Below, one piece after another: positions 45,430 through 55,748 of a DNA stretch of 64,000 bases. The stretch spans positions 58,523,306 to 58,587,305 of the forward strand of contig OX421963.1 in assembly GCA_949128115.1 (NCBI GenBank). The letters are read 5' to 3'. Made by a program: the position numbers and the translations under genes. Every line of letters starts with the position of its first letter. Within the stretch, counting starts at the first letter, position 1. Origin of the DNA: Anaspis maculata. Lineage: Eukaryota > Arthropoda > Insecta > Coleoptera > Scraptiidae. Below the pieces are notes generated by a model. It made no database searches. It was given only the letters and a program-made list of their open reading frames with translations, and had not been told where the DNA came from.

Positions 45430-47190
45430 AGCTCCAAAACATAGGAATAAGACATAAGGGGGCTCCTCAGAACTCCGAACACCTCAAGTAAACACACGGA
45501 GGCTCATCGGGGCTGCGATTGACAAAGAAGAACTTTAGAACTACAAAATCTGAGGAGATAGATTGCGAGCTCGTCAAGGCTTGAAGCGACACATCAAATT
45601 GTCCACGCGTTAGGTTGTTCTGGCGTCAGGATGGCTGGCGTCAAGCTGTCCTCCTTTCCTTCGACCAACTTGACGCCGGACGATTTGCGCCAGGGATTTT
45701 GTGAGGGCAGAGTAAAGAAATATTCGAAGAAAATGACAATAAAGGAGTTTAAACGACACATAAAGACACAAGGGTTTTCACTGGGGCTCCGAATTACACA
45801 GCAGAACACAATGAGGGCCTCTAGAACTCCAAAACACAAGAAGACATGAGCGGGCTCACTTAGACTTCCGAAAGCCTCAAAAAGACATTAAAGGGTTTGT
45901 AGGGAGCCTATTATTCGAGTTTCATCCCTACCATCGGACCGATCCGGTGGTAGGGATGAAGCACATTAAAGCCAGCGGATAGCTGCGCTTATCCTCTCAG
46001 TCTCTATGCCGGTCTCACACGCCGCACGCAGTTCTCCAAGTACGACCGCTCCACTCAAGTGTATAGCCAGTGAGTATACCTAAGAATAAACATTATACGA
46101 CCACATAAATGTGCGTTATTTAATAAATATATAGGACAATACCTATAGGTTCATTGAGGGCTCGAAAAGACACAAGAGGACACAATAGGGGCCGGTAAGG
46201 CTTCAAATTGAAAAAGATACAAAGGGGATCGATGGTGTTCCGAAACTGCCAAGAAAATACAAAGAGGTCATCGGGGCACAATACGGTATATAAAGACAGA
46301 AGGGGGGCTCCGATCGACACAGCAAAACATAATGGGTCGCTAGAGCTCCAAAACATAATGGGTCGCTAGAGCTCCAAAACATGAGCAAAGTGAGCATGAG
46401 GGGGCTTGTTATTTCCGAAAACCACAGAAAACATGAGGGGGCTCATCGTCGAATGACACATAGACACAAAAAGGCCTATTGGAGCTCCGATTGACAAAGC
46501 AAGGCATAATGAGGGCGCCCGAGGGGGTGCCATATAGGACTAGAAACATAAGGAGATACAAGGGGGTTGATCAAGGCTTCACACAACACCACAACATGAA
46601 GACACGAGGGAGATTCTCGGGTTTCCAAACGACAAATACAGACAAAGGGGGTCCATTGGGTCTCTGATAAACATAGCAAGACACAACGCGGGCCGCTGGC
46701 TTCCAAGACATAAAGAAGACAAAATGGAGCTCATTGCGGGGATGGAAGCGTCACCATAGACACACGGCCCAGATTCACCCAGCAAGAAAGAATGGGGACC
46801 GGCAGGGTTCCAAAGCACACGAAGATACAAGGGGGCCAATAGAATTTAGAGCTTCACATGAAAACGCAAGAAAGTCATCGAGGGAGTTATCGGGGTTCTT
46901 AAAAACACTACGGGAAAACAAAGTGGCTCCAGTACAGTTTCGAAAACAACACGAATACATAAGTAGGGGGCTCATCAAGGCTTGAAATGACACATAAAGA
47001 CACATGGGGGCTTTGACTTCGAGTTATACAGCCAGACACATCTGAGGTCATTGGGACTCAAAAACAAAGACACAAGTAGGCATAAAGGGCTTGCTAGTTC
47101 CGAAAAACCACAGGAAAACACAAAGGGGCCAATTAGGGGACAAAAAGACACAAACTGGTCTGATAGAGTCCCGAAATCAAAATAACTCCT
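45430..47190 (+). repeat. Degenerate tandem array (ACACAAGGGGGCTC... family)
   Basis: About 1.7 kb of loosely repeated units of roughly 40-60 bp built from GACACA/AGACACAAG, GGGGGCTC, CATCGGGGCT and CCGAAAACCACAGAAAACA words. Divergence is too high to fix a single unit length by eye. A short hairpin (TTCATCCCTACCA / TGGTAGGGATGAA, 45919-45962) and a less repetitive stretch (about 45965-46130) interrupt it. The same family, inverted, lies at 8215-8830. Confidence 0.65.
45605..45685. repeat. GGCGTCAAG cluster, left
   Basis: GTTGTTCTGGCGTCAGGATG and GGCTGGCGTCAAGCTGTCCT are followed by an inverted CAACTTGACGCC. Related to the cluster at 47190-47287; the two clusters bracket most of the degenerate array. 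Confidence 0.75.
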
Positions 47191-47287
47191 ATCGTCAAGT
47201 TGTTCTGGCGTCAAGTTGTCCTGGCGTCAAGTTGTCCCGCGGCAAGTTGTCCCACGTCAAGATGGCCGGCGTCAAGTTGTCCTGCTT
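47190..47287 (+). repeat. GGCGTCAAGTTGTCC tandem cluster, right
   Basis: Six units of about 16 bp (GGCGTCAAGTTGTCCT and variants such as GCGGCAAGTTGTCCC and GGCGTCAAGTTGTCCTG). The last pair, ATGGCCGGCGTCAAG, matches ATGGCTGGCGTCAAG of the left cluster in direct orientation. Confidence 0.85.
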
Positions 47288-47555
47288 CGCGCGCATAGTG
47301 ACCTAAAGGGAAGACTAAAGGGCCTAAAGGGCGACTGGAAAAGTTTGACTTTGGAGTGAAATATTTTGAGAGATTTTATGAACATTTCTGCGATAGAAAC
47401 GTTTTTTCGTAATCGTTTCATAGATACATAACGCGCAAAGTAATACCTAATCAAAAATATAAGTTTTGCAGTTTATGTATCTAGCTTGACATTTGTCAAA
47501 GTAGTGTCAAAATTTACAAGAAATTCGAGTTTTCTCTCAATTTAAGCAACGATTA

Positions 47556-47699
47556 CGAAAAACGTTGTTCGACACACGAGCGCTAAGCTTTTTCAGGCCC
47601 TCAGCCTCTTTTGCAGCATTCGGCTACGCCTCATGATGGCAAATAAGGCTTCGGGCCTGAAAACGCGCTCTTGTATCGAAAAATACTATTGTTTTGTCA
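47556..47699. mobile_element. 144-bp hairpin element
   Basis: Arms: CGAAAAACGTTGTTCGACAC...TTTTTCAGGCCC and GGGCCTGAAAACGCGCTC...TCGAAAAATACTATTG, with flanking TTGTCAA words on both sides. Non-coding. Confidence 0.65.
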
Positions 47700-50631
47700 A
47701 AACATCATCAATATAAAAAACTAGAAATTTACCACCTTTGATGATAATAATTATCTCGGAAACTATCAGTTCAAAAGGTGTACATGTGCATATTGCTGAA
47801 ATCGGAATTTCATAATCTATTCGCATCTGCAAAAAAGGGAAGGAGGTTCAATTTAAAAAAAATGGCTGATGACGTCACAGCTTTCACAAGAATTTCTCGA
47901 GAAAAGAAATGCAAATTTTCTAGTGAATTTGTTCCATACTTTTGCCTCGCTGTATAATTTACTACCAGAGAACCTCAAAGATGTTCTCCTGCAAATTAAA
48001 TGATACATTGTCCTTCCAGAGACTCGACTTTGTGAGGTTTCTCAGCCGTCCTGCCAAATTATGTTAGACTTGAGTGTTAGCAAGTAGACCCAGGGCGAGG
48101 TAGGTATTGCCAGGAAAAATGAATGTTGTATTCGTATAGAGATAGAATTTTATTGCGTTCAGGAAACTTTACATGTTTCGTAATTTCCATAATTCATGTA
48201 ACATAATACTAGTTTATAGTCGACTTTCAGGCATCGTCAATCGCACAATTCAGGCGCGCAATCATCGTGAATACAAGTTCCATGTTTACCGAAAAAATCT
48301 GACAAACATAAAACGATTTCGATCTTTACACAAATACCAAAACGTATCAGAGAGGAACGTAATCCGTACTCTCGGTAAAATTTTGAATATAATAATCTTT
48401 AAAAATATCTACAATTTTACTTAAAAATTTACGTTTTTTCTTCATGTTTTACATTTCTCTAAATCTATCAAAACATGCATACATCACCACTTGCTCGCAA
48501 TAACAAACTGAAAAAGTCACCGTAGGTAAGTAATAAATAATGTGAACATCATTCAATTTTTTAAATATCATTATATGATTATTATTATTATTTCATTTTT
48601 ATATGTAACAATATTTACATTTAGAATAATCATTTTGCTCCATAGTTTTGAAACAATGTTCTGTTAGCACTTATGTTTATTTTAGGCCAACATTTTCTTT
48701 TAATTATGCGTTCGATCGTCAAAAGTATATTTCGCAAAAATATAGCGCCAAATACGATCTAATTGACTAAAAGTTTGGACATCGGGCAAATATAGCAATA
48801 ACAGGGTTTCATTTTATTGTTGTTTCCTTTTTCTTTTTAGAGCGGATGATCTATTAAACTCAGTACTAACAGGAACATTTCAAGTGGCGCTAATAATGTA
48901 GTAGTACTCCTGCAATCGTTCGATATACTGATTATTATGTTAATCGTATCAACGTATATATCTATCTACGCAGATCTATGTTGAATCACTAAAACTAGAT
49001 GGTAATATCATAGCAATGTAACTCAACTTTATAACAATATAAATCAAAACCAAAAGGACCTCGAATAGACCACATCCATCGCACCAACAATATTTACAAA
49101 TAATAAGAATAATAATTTAACATCACATACCCTGATGAATGTGTTCTATAACAGTGATGAACATTATCATATAATATATGTTAATAGTAAAACTGTAAAA
49201 AGAATTATTATTTTGAGAACATTAAGCAACATACGTGCTATTTACATTGTAATATTACAAAATATGTGTCGGAATTAATTGTATAGACATTATCATCATC
49301 ACCCAAAACACTTTGAGCTAATGTTTTAACATTACTATAATATAAAAAAATAAAAAAACAAAAATACTTGTACCCATATTATACAAACTTGTTTTTAGAA
49401 TGAACCGTGTGAGGAGGATTCATCGAAGATTTTGCAAAGTTAACGTTTATATCACAATATAATCAAAAAGAGTTGCAGTGGATTTTGAATTGTTTTCAGC
49501 CGAAAATTGATATGAAAATGCAAAACTGAAGCATCTGCGTGATATGTGAATCACATAGGAACAAAACTTTTTCTTCTATAAAATAATGAATTTTCAAGGT
49601 TCCAACGTCTTTGGTTGGAAGTTTTGTCCCCAACTGAAAAGTGCAGAAACGAAAGCTCTCAGCATTTATTTATATTTATATAACAAGGCGGCGAGTCTAG
49701 CTTTTTGAACACGTTTTTCTTAATACAAAAACGCGACGCCATTGATATCTCCCCATCTCGAATGAGTATGTTTGGCAGTGAATTTTCGACATATCGTATT
49801 GTTTCGTCTTTTGTGGTAACTTTGCAAATCCTTGCATTGTAGATCTATCCCTCATGAAAGCAAAATATACAGAGGTATATATCATTCATTTTATAATATG
49901 TTTCGTCTTCACTACAACACTCTTCGTTATTTTTGAAAAGTTTTGATTTTTTTAAAGTCACTATGGTAACGAGTCCACTATGCTGTCTCGCGGAGGGAAC
50001 TTCCATTTGCCTCTGACGACGTCACATCCGTCAGAACTGCGTGAGTGAGAAGAGTCAATAAAATATCATGTTTTTTATGGTTCGGGATGGCGCGCGGGCT
50101 CCCCCGGATTTTTGTGCTTTCACTATTTTTATACGCTATTTAACCTAAAGGTTCCGGTGGATTTCCCGGTACCATCCGCATTATCACGTGTGTGTATTAA
50201 AAAAATGAAAATGATACAAAATCATAGGAATAACGGTGGGGGCCACACTAGTAAAAATTGAGCACCTGATTTCACCAGTCAAAAATTCTAAATAATAAAA
50301 AAAAAATGAAAACGCCGATACAGCGGTTTCTTGTTCAATTCACGATATATGGATGTGTAATATATTATATGGCTTGTAACCCTAAGTAGTGAGGGGTGTG
50401 CCCGGGACCCTTGTCGTGGCAATGGCAGTGTAATAAATATAATAATTAGGGTTTGCCAAGTTTGTGGACACGGGCGCACCACATGCCGAATTTCGAATCG
50501 TGTGCAGAGCTTCAAGGTAAGTACGTACAGTTGCAGGCACGGAATTTTGAGCAGCTGTCACCGATTACTTTGAGCTGTCATAAAAAAATTAAATTCAATT
50601 CCAAACGTTATAATACACTTATCTTAATAAC
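47700..50631. other. A+T-rich stretch, mostly empty
   Basis: No firm gene. At about 47953-48000 the forward reading LYNLLPENLKDVLLQIK resembles the tail of non-LTR reverse transcriptases, but it is too short to call. 48500-49700 is very A+T-rich with ATTATT runs; 50050-50170 is a local G+C patch. It could include introns or a 3' UTR of an unseen gene. Confidence 0.4.
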
Positions 50632-50753
50632 AATCAGCCCTTATTCTGTAAATAAATTTTTCTCTACCAATCTTGCCAAGTTGCCATGGCAAGGGACTTT
50701 TTCTGATTCACAAGATTGGTAATGAACAATCTACTTATACAACAGGGCTGATT
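50632..50753. mobile_element. 122-bp hairpin MITE
   Basis: AATCAGCCC at 50632 pairs with GGGCTGATT ending at 50753; inside, CTACCAATCTTG pairs with CAAGATTGGTA. Confidence 0.75.
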
Positions 50754-51373
50754 AAAGCATTGACCTTAAACAACATCGATGCTTTATAATATTCACGATT
50801 ACTTGACGTTTATAATTGAATTTAAATATGTTTTTCCGAACTTATTCCAAGTAATAGGCGACAACTGCACGAAATTCTGCGCTTGCCATTTTAGACTTTG
50901 TTTTCAATTCTACAAGACTGGTGAGGAGAGAACTAATGATGTAATTTCCAGATTTTCTCTTGAGAGATGCCTTACAAAGTTTAAAATAGATCTAAAGAGA
51001 GAATACATCTTTCGAATCGATAAGTCTGACTTTATTGCGTTTCAAATTCAAGACTGATTTTCACATGCAGATCTGAATCACCTCAGCTGTTGATGAAATA
51101 TCAAAATCGGCATGTCCTTGCGTTTTGTAGTTTTAATCGAATGTGCATTGCGAGCGGTGCTGAGTCCACAACACACACAATCAAACTAGTCCAGTCACTT
51201 CGGTGAAAAAATCATACAAACTTCAAAGTTATCAGAAGGCAAAAATTCTGTACCTACATAATCATAGGTAGGTACACGTTTTCATTTCAATAGCTCAAAT
51301 GTAAATAATTCTTATGAACAGTAGGTACCTTAGTATTATAGCGTTTTCTGTATCATATGCGTTTAAATTGAAG
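50754..51373. other. No gene recognised
   Basis: A plus frame at 50779-51057 has no recognisable domain. The rest is A+T-rich with one TAGGTAGGTAC tract near 51268. Confidence 0.45.
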
Positions 51374-51941
51374 GCCAGTTTATAGTCGACGGATGCATAA
51401 ACGAAGACGTAAGCTGAAGTGTTCCACTAAAGATGAACTGACCTAAATTCGTGTGATCGTTTATAGTCTGACGCAATGAACGGAAGCGGTGACGGAAGAC
51501 GGAATAAGTTGGCCAACATTCAACTTTTGATGTAGACGGATGCATAAACTTGACAATTTAACCAATCAGACTGAAGCAGTGAGGACGCAACAAACCTCTT
51601 ATGGGGAATTCTGAAAGTCCCTATAGACCTTCTCATATATTAGGTGGTTCCCTTTACTTGCAGCTCGTGCGCAGGTCTTCCCATAGACTAAACTCACTGG
51701 TTCAATTGGCTGTTTAACCGGGAGCGCTTATCGATCGGGCTGGCTAGGGTTGGGGTTGGCGACGCCGACGGCGCCAATTTAGGTGAACCTGCGCCCCGGG
51801 GACCCCAGGTCAAATCAGTCAAAACTTGTCATCAACACGCATGCACCGCCTTACGCTTACGTCGACTTTCAACAAGCATCTTGCATAGTCTCCCGTTTGA
51901 ATCACCGTCTCCGTTTATGCATCCGTCGACTATAAACCGGC
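51374..51941. mobile_element. 568-bp inverted-repeat element with GTCGACGGATGCATAAAC ends
   Basis: GCC(A/G)GTTTATAGTCGACGG and the adjacent ATGCATAAAC form near-perfect 29-bp inverted ends. GACGGATGCATAAAC recurs at about 51536, a third subterminal copy. The middle contains the dispersed repeat 51622-51764 in the orientation seen at 33622. No transposase frame. Confidence 0.8.
51622..51764 (+). repeat. Dispersed repeat with tRNA-like words, copy 2
   Basis: Direct match to 33622-33770, with a small deletion in the A-box-like word (AACTCACTGG instead of TAGCTCACTGG). Confidence 0.8.
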
Positions 51942-51947
51942 TTTTGA

Positions 51948-52046
51948 GGGCCGCTAGTTCAGTATTTCCATACCGCGATAAAGAATGCAGCCAATCATAA
52001 AGACGTATTTTGACCGTTTCTATGGAAATACTGATGTTGGTGGCCC
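51948..52046. mobile_element. 99-bp hairpin MITE
   Basis: CAGTATTTCCATA near 51959 pairs with TATGGAAATACTG near 52021; GGGCC and GGCCC close the outer stem. Confidence 0.75.
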
Positions 52047-53163
52047 TTTAGTTTAAACGGAAATGATACAAAACATACGCCTAATAATGAGTTATTAGAA
52101 TCCATGAAATGTGTACCACCATATTATAATAGGGTTGAATAGATAAAATGGATGAAAGAACTCTCGGTAAAGAAATCATTACCCACCTAATATTGGAGCT
52201 TTTTCTTCGAAATTGAATGATTGGATATCATTACCCATAGGTAAAACTAGTGAGCCTGTTCATGGTATTCTGTGTGCAACTTGAAGTTAGAGTGAACCCC
52301 TACAGTGGCTGATGCCAAACTGATTGATGATAGAATGTGATGAAGAGATCAAAAATATTAACTCATAACTCATGAACCGAAAGAGGTGGAGCCCCAATGT
52401 TACCATACTCGCTATTCTACGACAAGGAATGCGCAGCAAACTATTTGAAAAAATATTGCACCGTTTCAGAGATAAGCTTGAAAAAACTGAATTGAAATAC
52501 AATCAATTCCCCAGAGGTTGTGGTGCGGACGTGGTGTAAGTATAATTTTTGTTGGAGAAATGTCGATTCCTTGCAGACTTGTGTCAGGTTGCCACTTGTG
52601 TCAACCTGACGCGGACAAGAAGACTCATTTTGCTCAAGTTGTAAAAAGGAAAGCAGCTGAAATATTCGGTATTTTACCTAGGTAGATTGAAATGATCTCT
52701 GTCTGCAGCAAGTTGTCTGAATCATCGTCCTTCTGTTGGTGTGAAACACTTTGCCCTCGTAGCTTTGACCATAAGCCTCATCGAGCCACGTCATTACTCA
52801 GGAGCTGCGATCTGAGAAAGCGCAGTTATTTTATGGAGAAGTATAAATGAAGATGTTGAGGTAACTCGAGTCTCCCAATTCAAACTCCACCCTTTCCAGC
52901 TCAAATTTACACACAAAAAATCTAAAAGAAATAGGGGCTTTTGAGACGAAATATTTTATGTCTGTAGTGATCCAATTTTGTACTTAAAACTATTAAAACT
53001 TGTACTTTTGAAAAATAAAAAAATTGGTTAATTGTTGCGAGTTGGCTGAACCGAAGTGTGTGCATTAAAAAAAAGAATTCTGAGTTCCTTTTTGGACATT
53101 ATAAGGCGCTGAAAGAAGACCTATCTATGGCCAGCAATGATTGCCTGTGAAATGAACGCTGAA
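52047..53163. other. No gene recognised
   Basis: Mixed-composition sequence with no open frame or repeat that I can support. Confidence 0.45.
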
Positions 53164-53270
53164 TTGCTCACTTCAAGTTTAACCCGGTTTGGTTACTGTG
53201 GAAATAATTGATGCAAAAATTGAATCTATGGCAACCAAGCCAAGTTTAAAGTTGAACTCGAAGTGAGCAA
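53164..53270. mobile_element. 107-bp hairpin MITE
   Basis: TTGCTCACTTC at 53164 pairs with GAAGTGAGCAA ending at 53270; AAGTTTAA and TTGGTT words continue the stem. Confidence 0.7.
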
Positions 53271-54010
53271 CTGGGCCTCAATCATGTAAATAGCTGAAGT
53301 GAGTATGCTATCTCAAATAAGTATTTGTGGAGGTCACTTGAAGGCGGCCTTTGGGAAGGACGACAAAGAAGTTGTTGCGTGATAATATGTTTAAGTGCAG
53401 TCTCTTCCAAGTTCCAAGAAGTCTCACACTTCTCAGAAATGAACCATGACGTTGAACTTTTTTTCGGAGCTGTTGGACCGAGTGTTGGACAGATTTTGAT
53501 TTTTTTGTCATGTTATAAAATGTTTGCTCCGGGAGAGCTCGCACTCACCAGGTTCTTTAGTGAGAGGTCATTTGGGAGAGACTGTACCACATCTTTCTCG
53601 ACCCCCTAAAGACCTGCGAGCGTCATACATGGCATCTCATTTGTGAAGAGCATGCTCACTTCAACCATTCGTATGACTTTTTCAATCATTCCTGGCCATA
53701 GATCTACCTCTAGAGGTTTTTAATGCTAACTAGGAATTCGTTTTATAGGTACGCATTTTTTTTTGTTAAAAATGTGCACACTTCGGTATAAGCAATTATC
53801 AACGATAAACAATTTGAGTCGAACAGAAAAATTCTAGCAGGTGAGCCCACAAACGAACAGGGTGTTATTGTAAACCGTAAATTCCATATTTCTCCCTCCT
53901 TCAGGTCATGAATTAACATGTTTGATCTCTTCACCACATACTACTCCCCCTCCCGTTGCAAGTTGGCACCAATCACAGACTCTAGTTTTAAGTTGCAAAC
54001 GGGCTTCTAA
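53271..54010. other. No gene recognised
   Basis: Opposed short frames at 53308-53609 have no recognisable domain. No repeat structure seen. Confidence 0.4.
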
Positions 54011-54016
54011 TATAAG

Positions 54017-54297
54017 AGGCAGCCCAACAAATCGTTGAGTGAACAACTGAAAGCGGCGCAACCGGTGACATTTCTGACAGACGGTTTTGGCAAAATATTC
54101 ACCAGCTGCGATCGACTCGTGATGCGTGAGAAGACAACTGCGGCTTATCCGGAAGAAATTTTTAGAAAGGCAAAATGGGACGGGAACGAAGCTCTCCCAG
54201 TCGTAGTTTACCATTTTATATTAGAAAATGTTCAGCTGCAGAGCTGTATCGAAAGCTGCGCGTACTGTGGCGTCATCTGGCCAGCCGATTTCAAAAG
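54017..54297 (+). CDS. Candidate exon of a small cysteine-containing protein
   Basis: The frame is open from 54011 and reads PNKSLSEQLKAAQPVTFLTD, later LVMREKTTAAYPEEIFRKAK, ending with cysteine-bearing CIESCAYCGVIWPADFK. Possible acceptors are TATAAG (54011-54016) or GGCAG (54018-54022); the donor is AAAAG|GTAGAA after 54297. The exon ends with two bases of a split codon, which the next candidate exon (54708) completes as serine. I recognise no family. Alternative: chance open frame, but the more even base composition and matched phase argue mildly for a gene. Confidence 0.4.
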
Positions 54298-54707
54298 GTA
54301 GAATGGATCTTCGAATGATCAACGGAAATATTGAAAAAAAATCCCACTATTTCTGGGAGAATGTTGCAGGAGTAAATTGGCTACCGATTGCTTTTATTTC
54401 TAACATCTCTCCAATTTTCAGAAATAAGACGGCCAACTATTTTCCTTCAAGGCCATCATCCATCTTGCATTTGCTATAAGGGAATGAGAGGTAATTTTAA
54501 GGATGGTGACATACAATCATTCAGTTGTGATATACCTAGATCATTTTAAAGTAAAGTGATGAACTTTGTGTCGATTCAACAAGTTTAAACACAATAATGG
54601 TGGTTCATGGTAACTCAAACTCTGATTTCAAGGTACTTTCTGAGAATATGCCTACGCGTACCGCGTACTTACGTACAAATTTTAAACCATCTAGTATTCT
54701 TTTCCAG

Positions 54708-54818
54708 CTGCAAAAACAATGAGTGGACTACTCTTCATGTTTCGTATAAATGTGGTGAATCTATGCACGCTTCGATGCACCTACAAAGTTACTGTAATAG
54801 TAATGAATATAAAAAAAG
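54708..54818 (+). CDS. Candidate exon following 54297
   Basis: Acceptor TCTTTTCCAG ends at 54707 and donor AAAAAAAG|GTATGT follows 54818, both close to consensus. After the split serine codon it reads CKNNEWTTLHVSYKCGESMH, then ASMHLQSYCNSNEYKK, and again ends with two bases of a codon. Three cysteines. The intron would be 410 bp. The next exon is not identified. Confidence 0.4.
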
Positions 54819-55271
54819 GTATGTCTGCGTGTCGTGTATGTGAGTAAAAGGGTTTGAATAAAACTACACAGAACACAATCATAACAAGCTACGTTCTACA
54901 GTAATATAGCCAAGATCAGATTGTAGGTGCATGCTATACAGGATGATCATACTCCCTTCAACCAAACTTCAATAAATAAGAATATCAAGAAAAATATATC
55001 GTGAACGCAGCAATAAGAGTGTGAGCATTTCGCAGTTAGGTGTGTACAAGGGCCTAACGTTTAAATTTAGATTCGAATCGCTCTGTTAATAGTATTTCTT
55101 TAAAAAGTTCTTCGGGCCACCTTAGCGCTTTTTTATGTTTTGTTCACTACCGATCAGAGGCGGGTCCATTTTTTCACGAACTGAGCATTAGAACGGTTAA
55201 GGCCGTATGGAACCTTGTGTTTTTGGACGCGCGCACTGGATGGCGTTGTAGTGGCGTTGGGGTCGTGGGGC

Positions 55272-55420
55272 TCAGTGGCGGCGCTTGAAGCTGTGACGCA
55301 GGTACGTGGCGCAGGCCTTGCTCCGCTCGGAGATCATCTCGACCAGATGGTCCTCGAGCATGAGGAGAGGCGCTGGCAGCGGCAGCAGACTGAACGTGGT
55401 GGCGATGTTAAGACTTTCCC
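55272..55420 (-). CDS. Candidate G+C-rich C-terminal coding segment
   Basis: The minus frame reads NIATTFSLLPLPAPLLMLED and then HLVEMISERSKACATYLRHS plus FKRRH before a TGA at 55272-55274. The sequence looks like a genuine protein C-terminus and its G+C content stands far above the flanks. One TGA lies upstream in the same frame (about 55424), so an exon start or a pseudogene break is needed there, and no convincing acceptor is visible. The plus strand is also open over this island. Family not recognised. Confidence 0.35.
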
Positions 55421-55748
55421 ATTGTCAAACGGCACTGTTCGGGAACCTCGGAGGTGGCAGTGGAGGCGGTGGACGGCAGCCCACGTCGCCCGCACGGGAA
55501 GAGTGCTCGGAACCAGCTAAACAAGACACAGCTCTTAACACCCATCAAGCTCTTGCTTATATCCAGTTCTCCTTTCCCTTGATTTCCAACCGACCTTACA
55601 TTTTTCGCAAGCCGACAGAAAAAGCTGAGTCAATTTCAGTTTGGCAAAACTCTAGACCAGGGAAAAAATTCTCAACCTCGTTATTATATTTTTTTTTTGG
55701 TTAAATGAATTGCAGACGTGAGATTTGCAAGTTGGTGCATCCAATATA

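Noticed and set aside
45965..46130. Solo LTR or gene 3' end (AATAAA-like words)
   Set aside because: No TG...CA borders with a duplication and no partner copy seen.
48173..48424. 83-codon basic plus frame
   Set aside because: A+T-rich, no motif, and not joined to the weak reverse-transcriptase-like words upstream.
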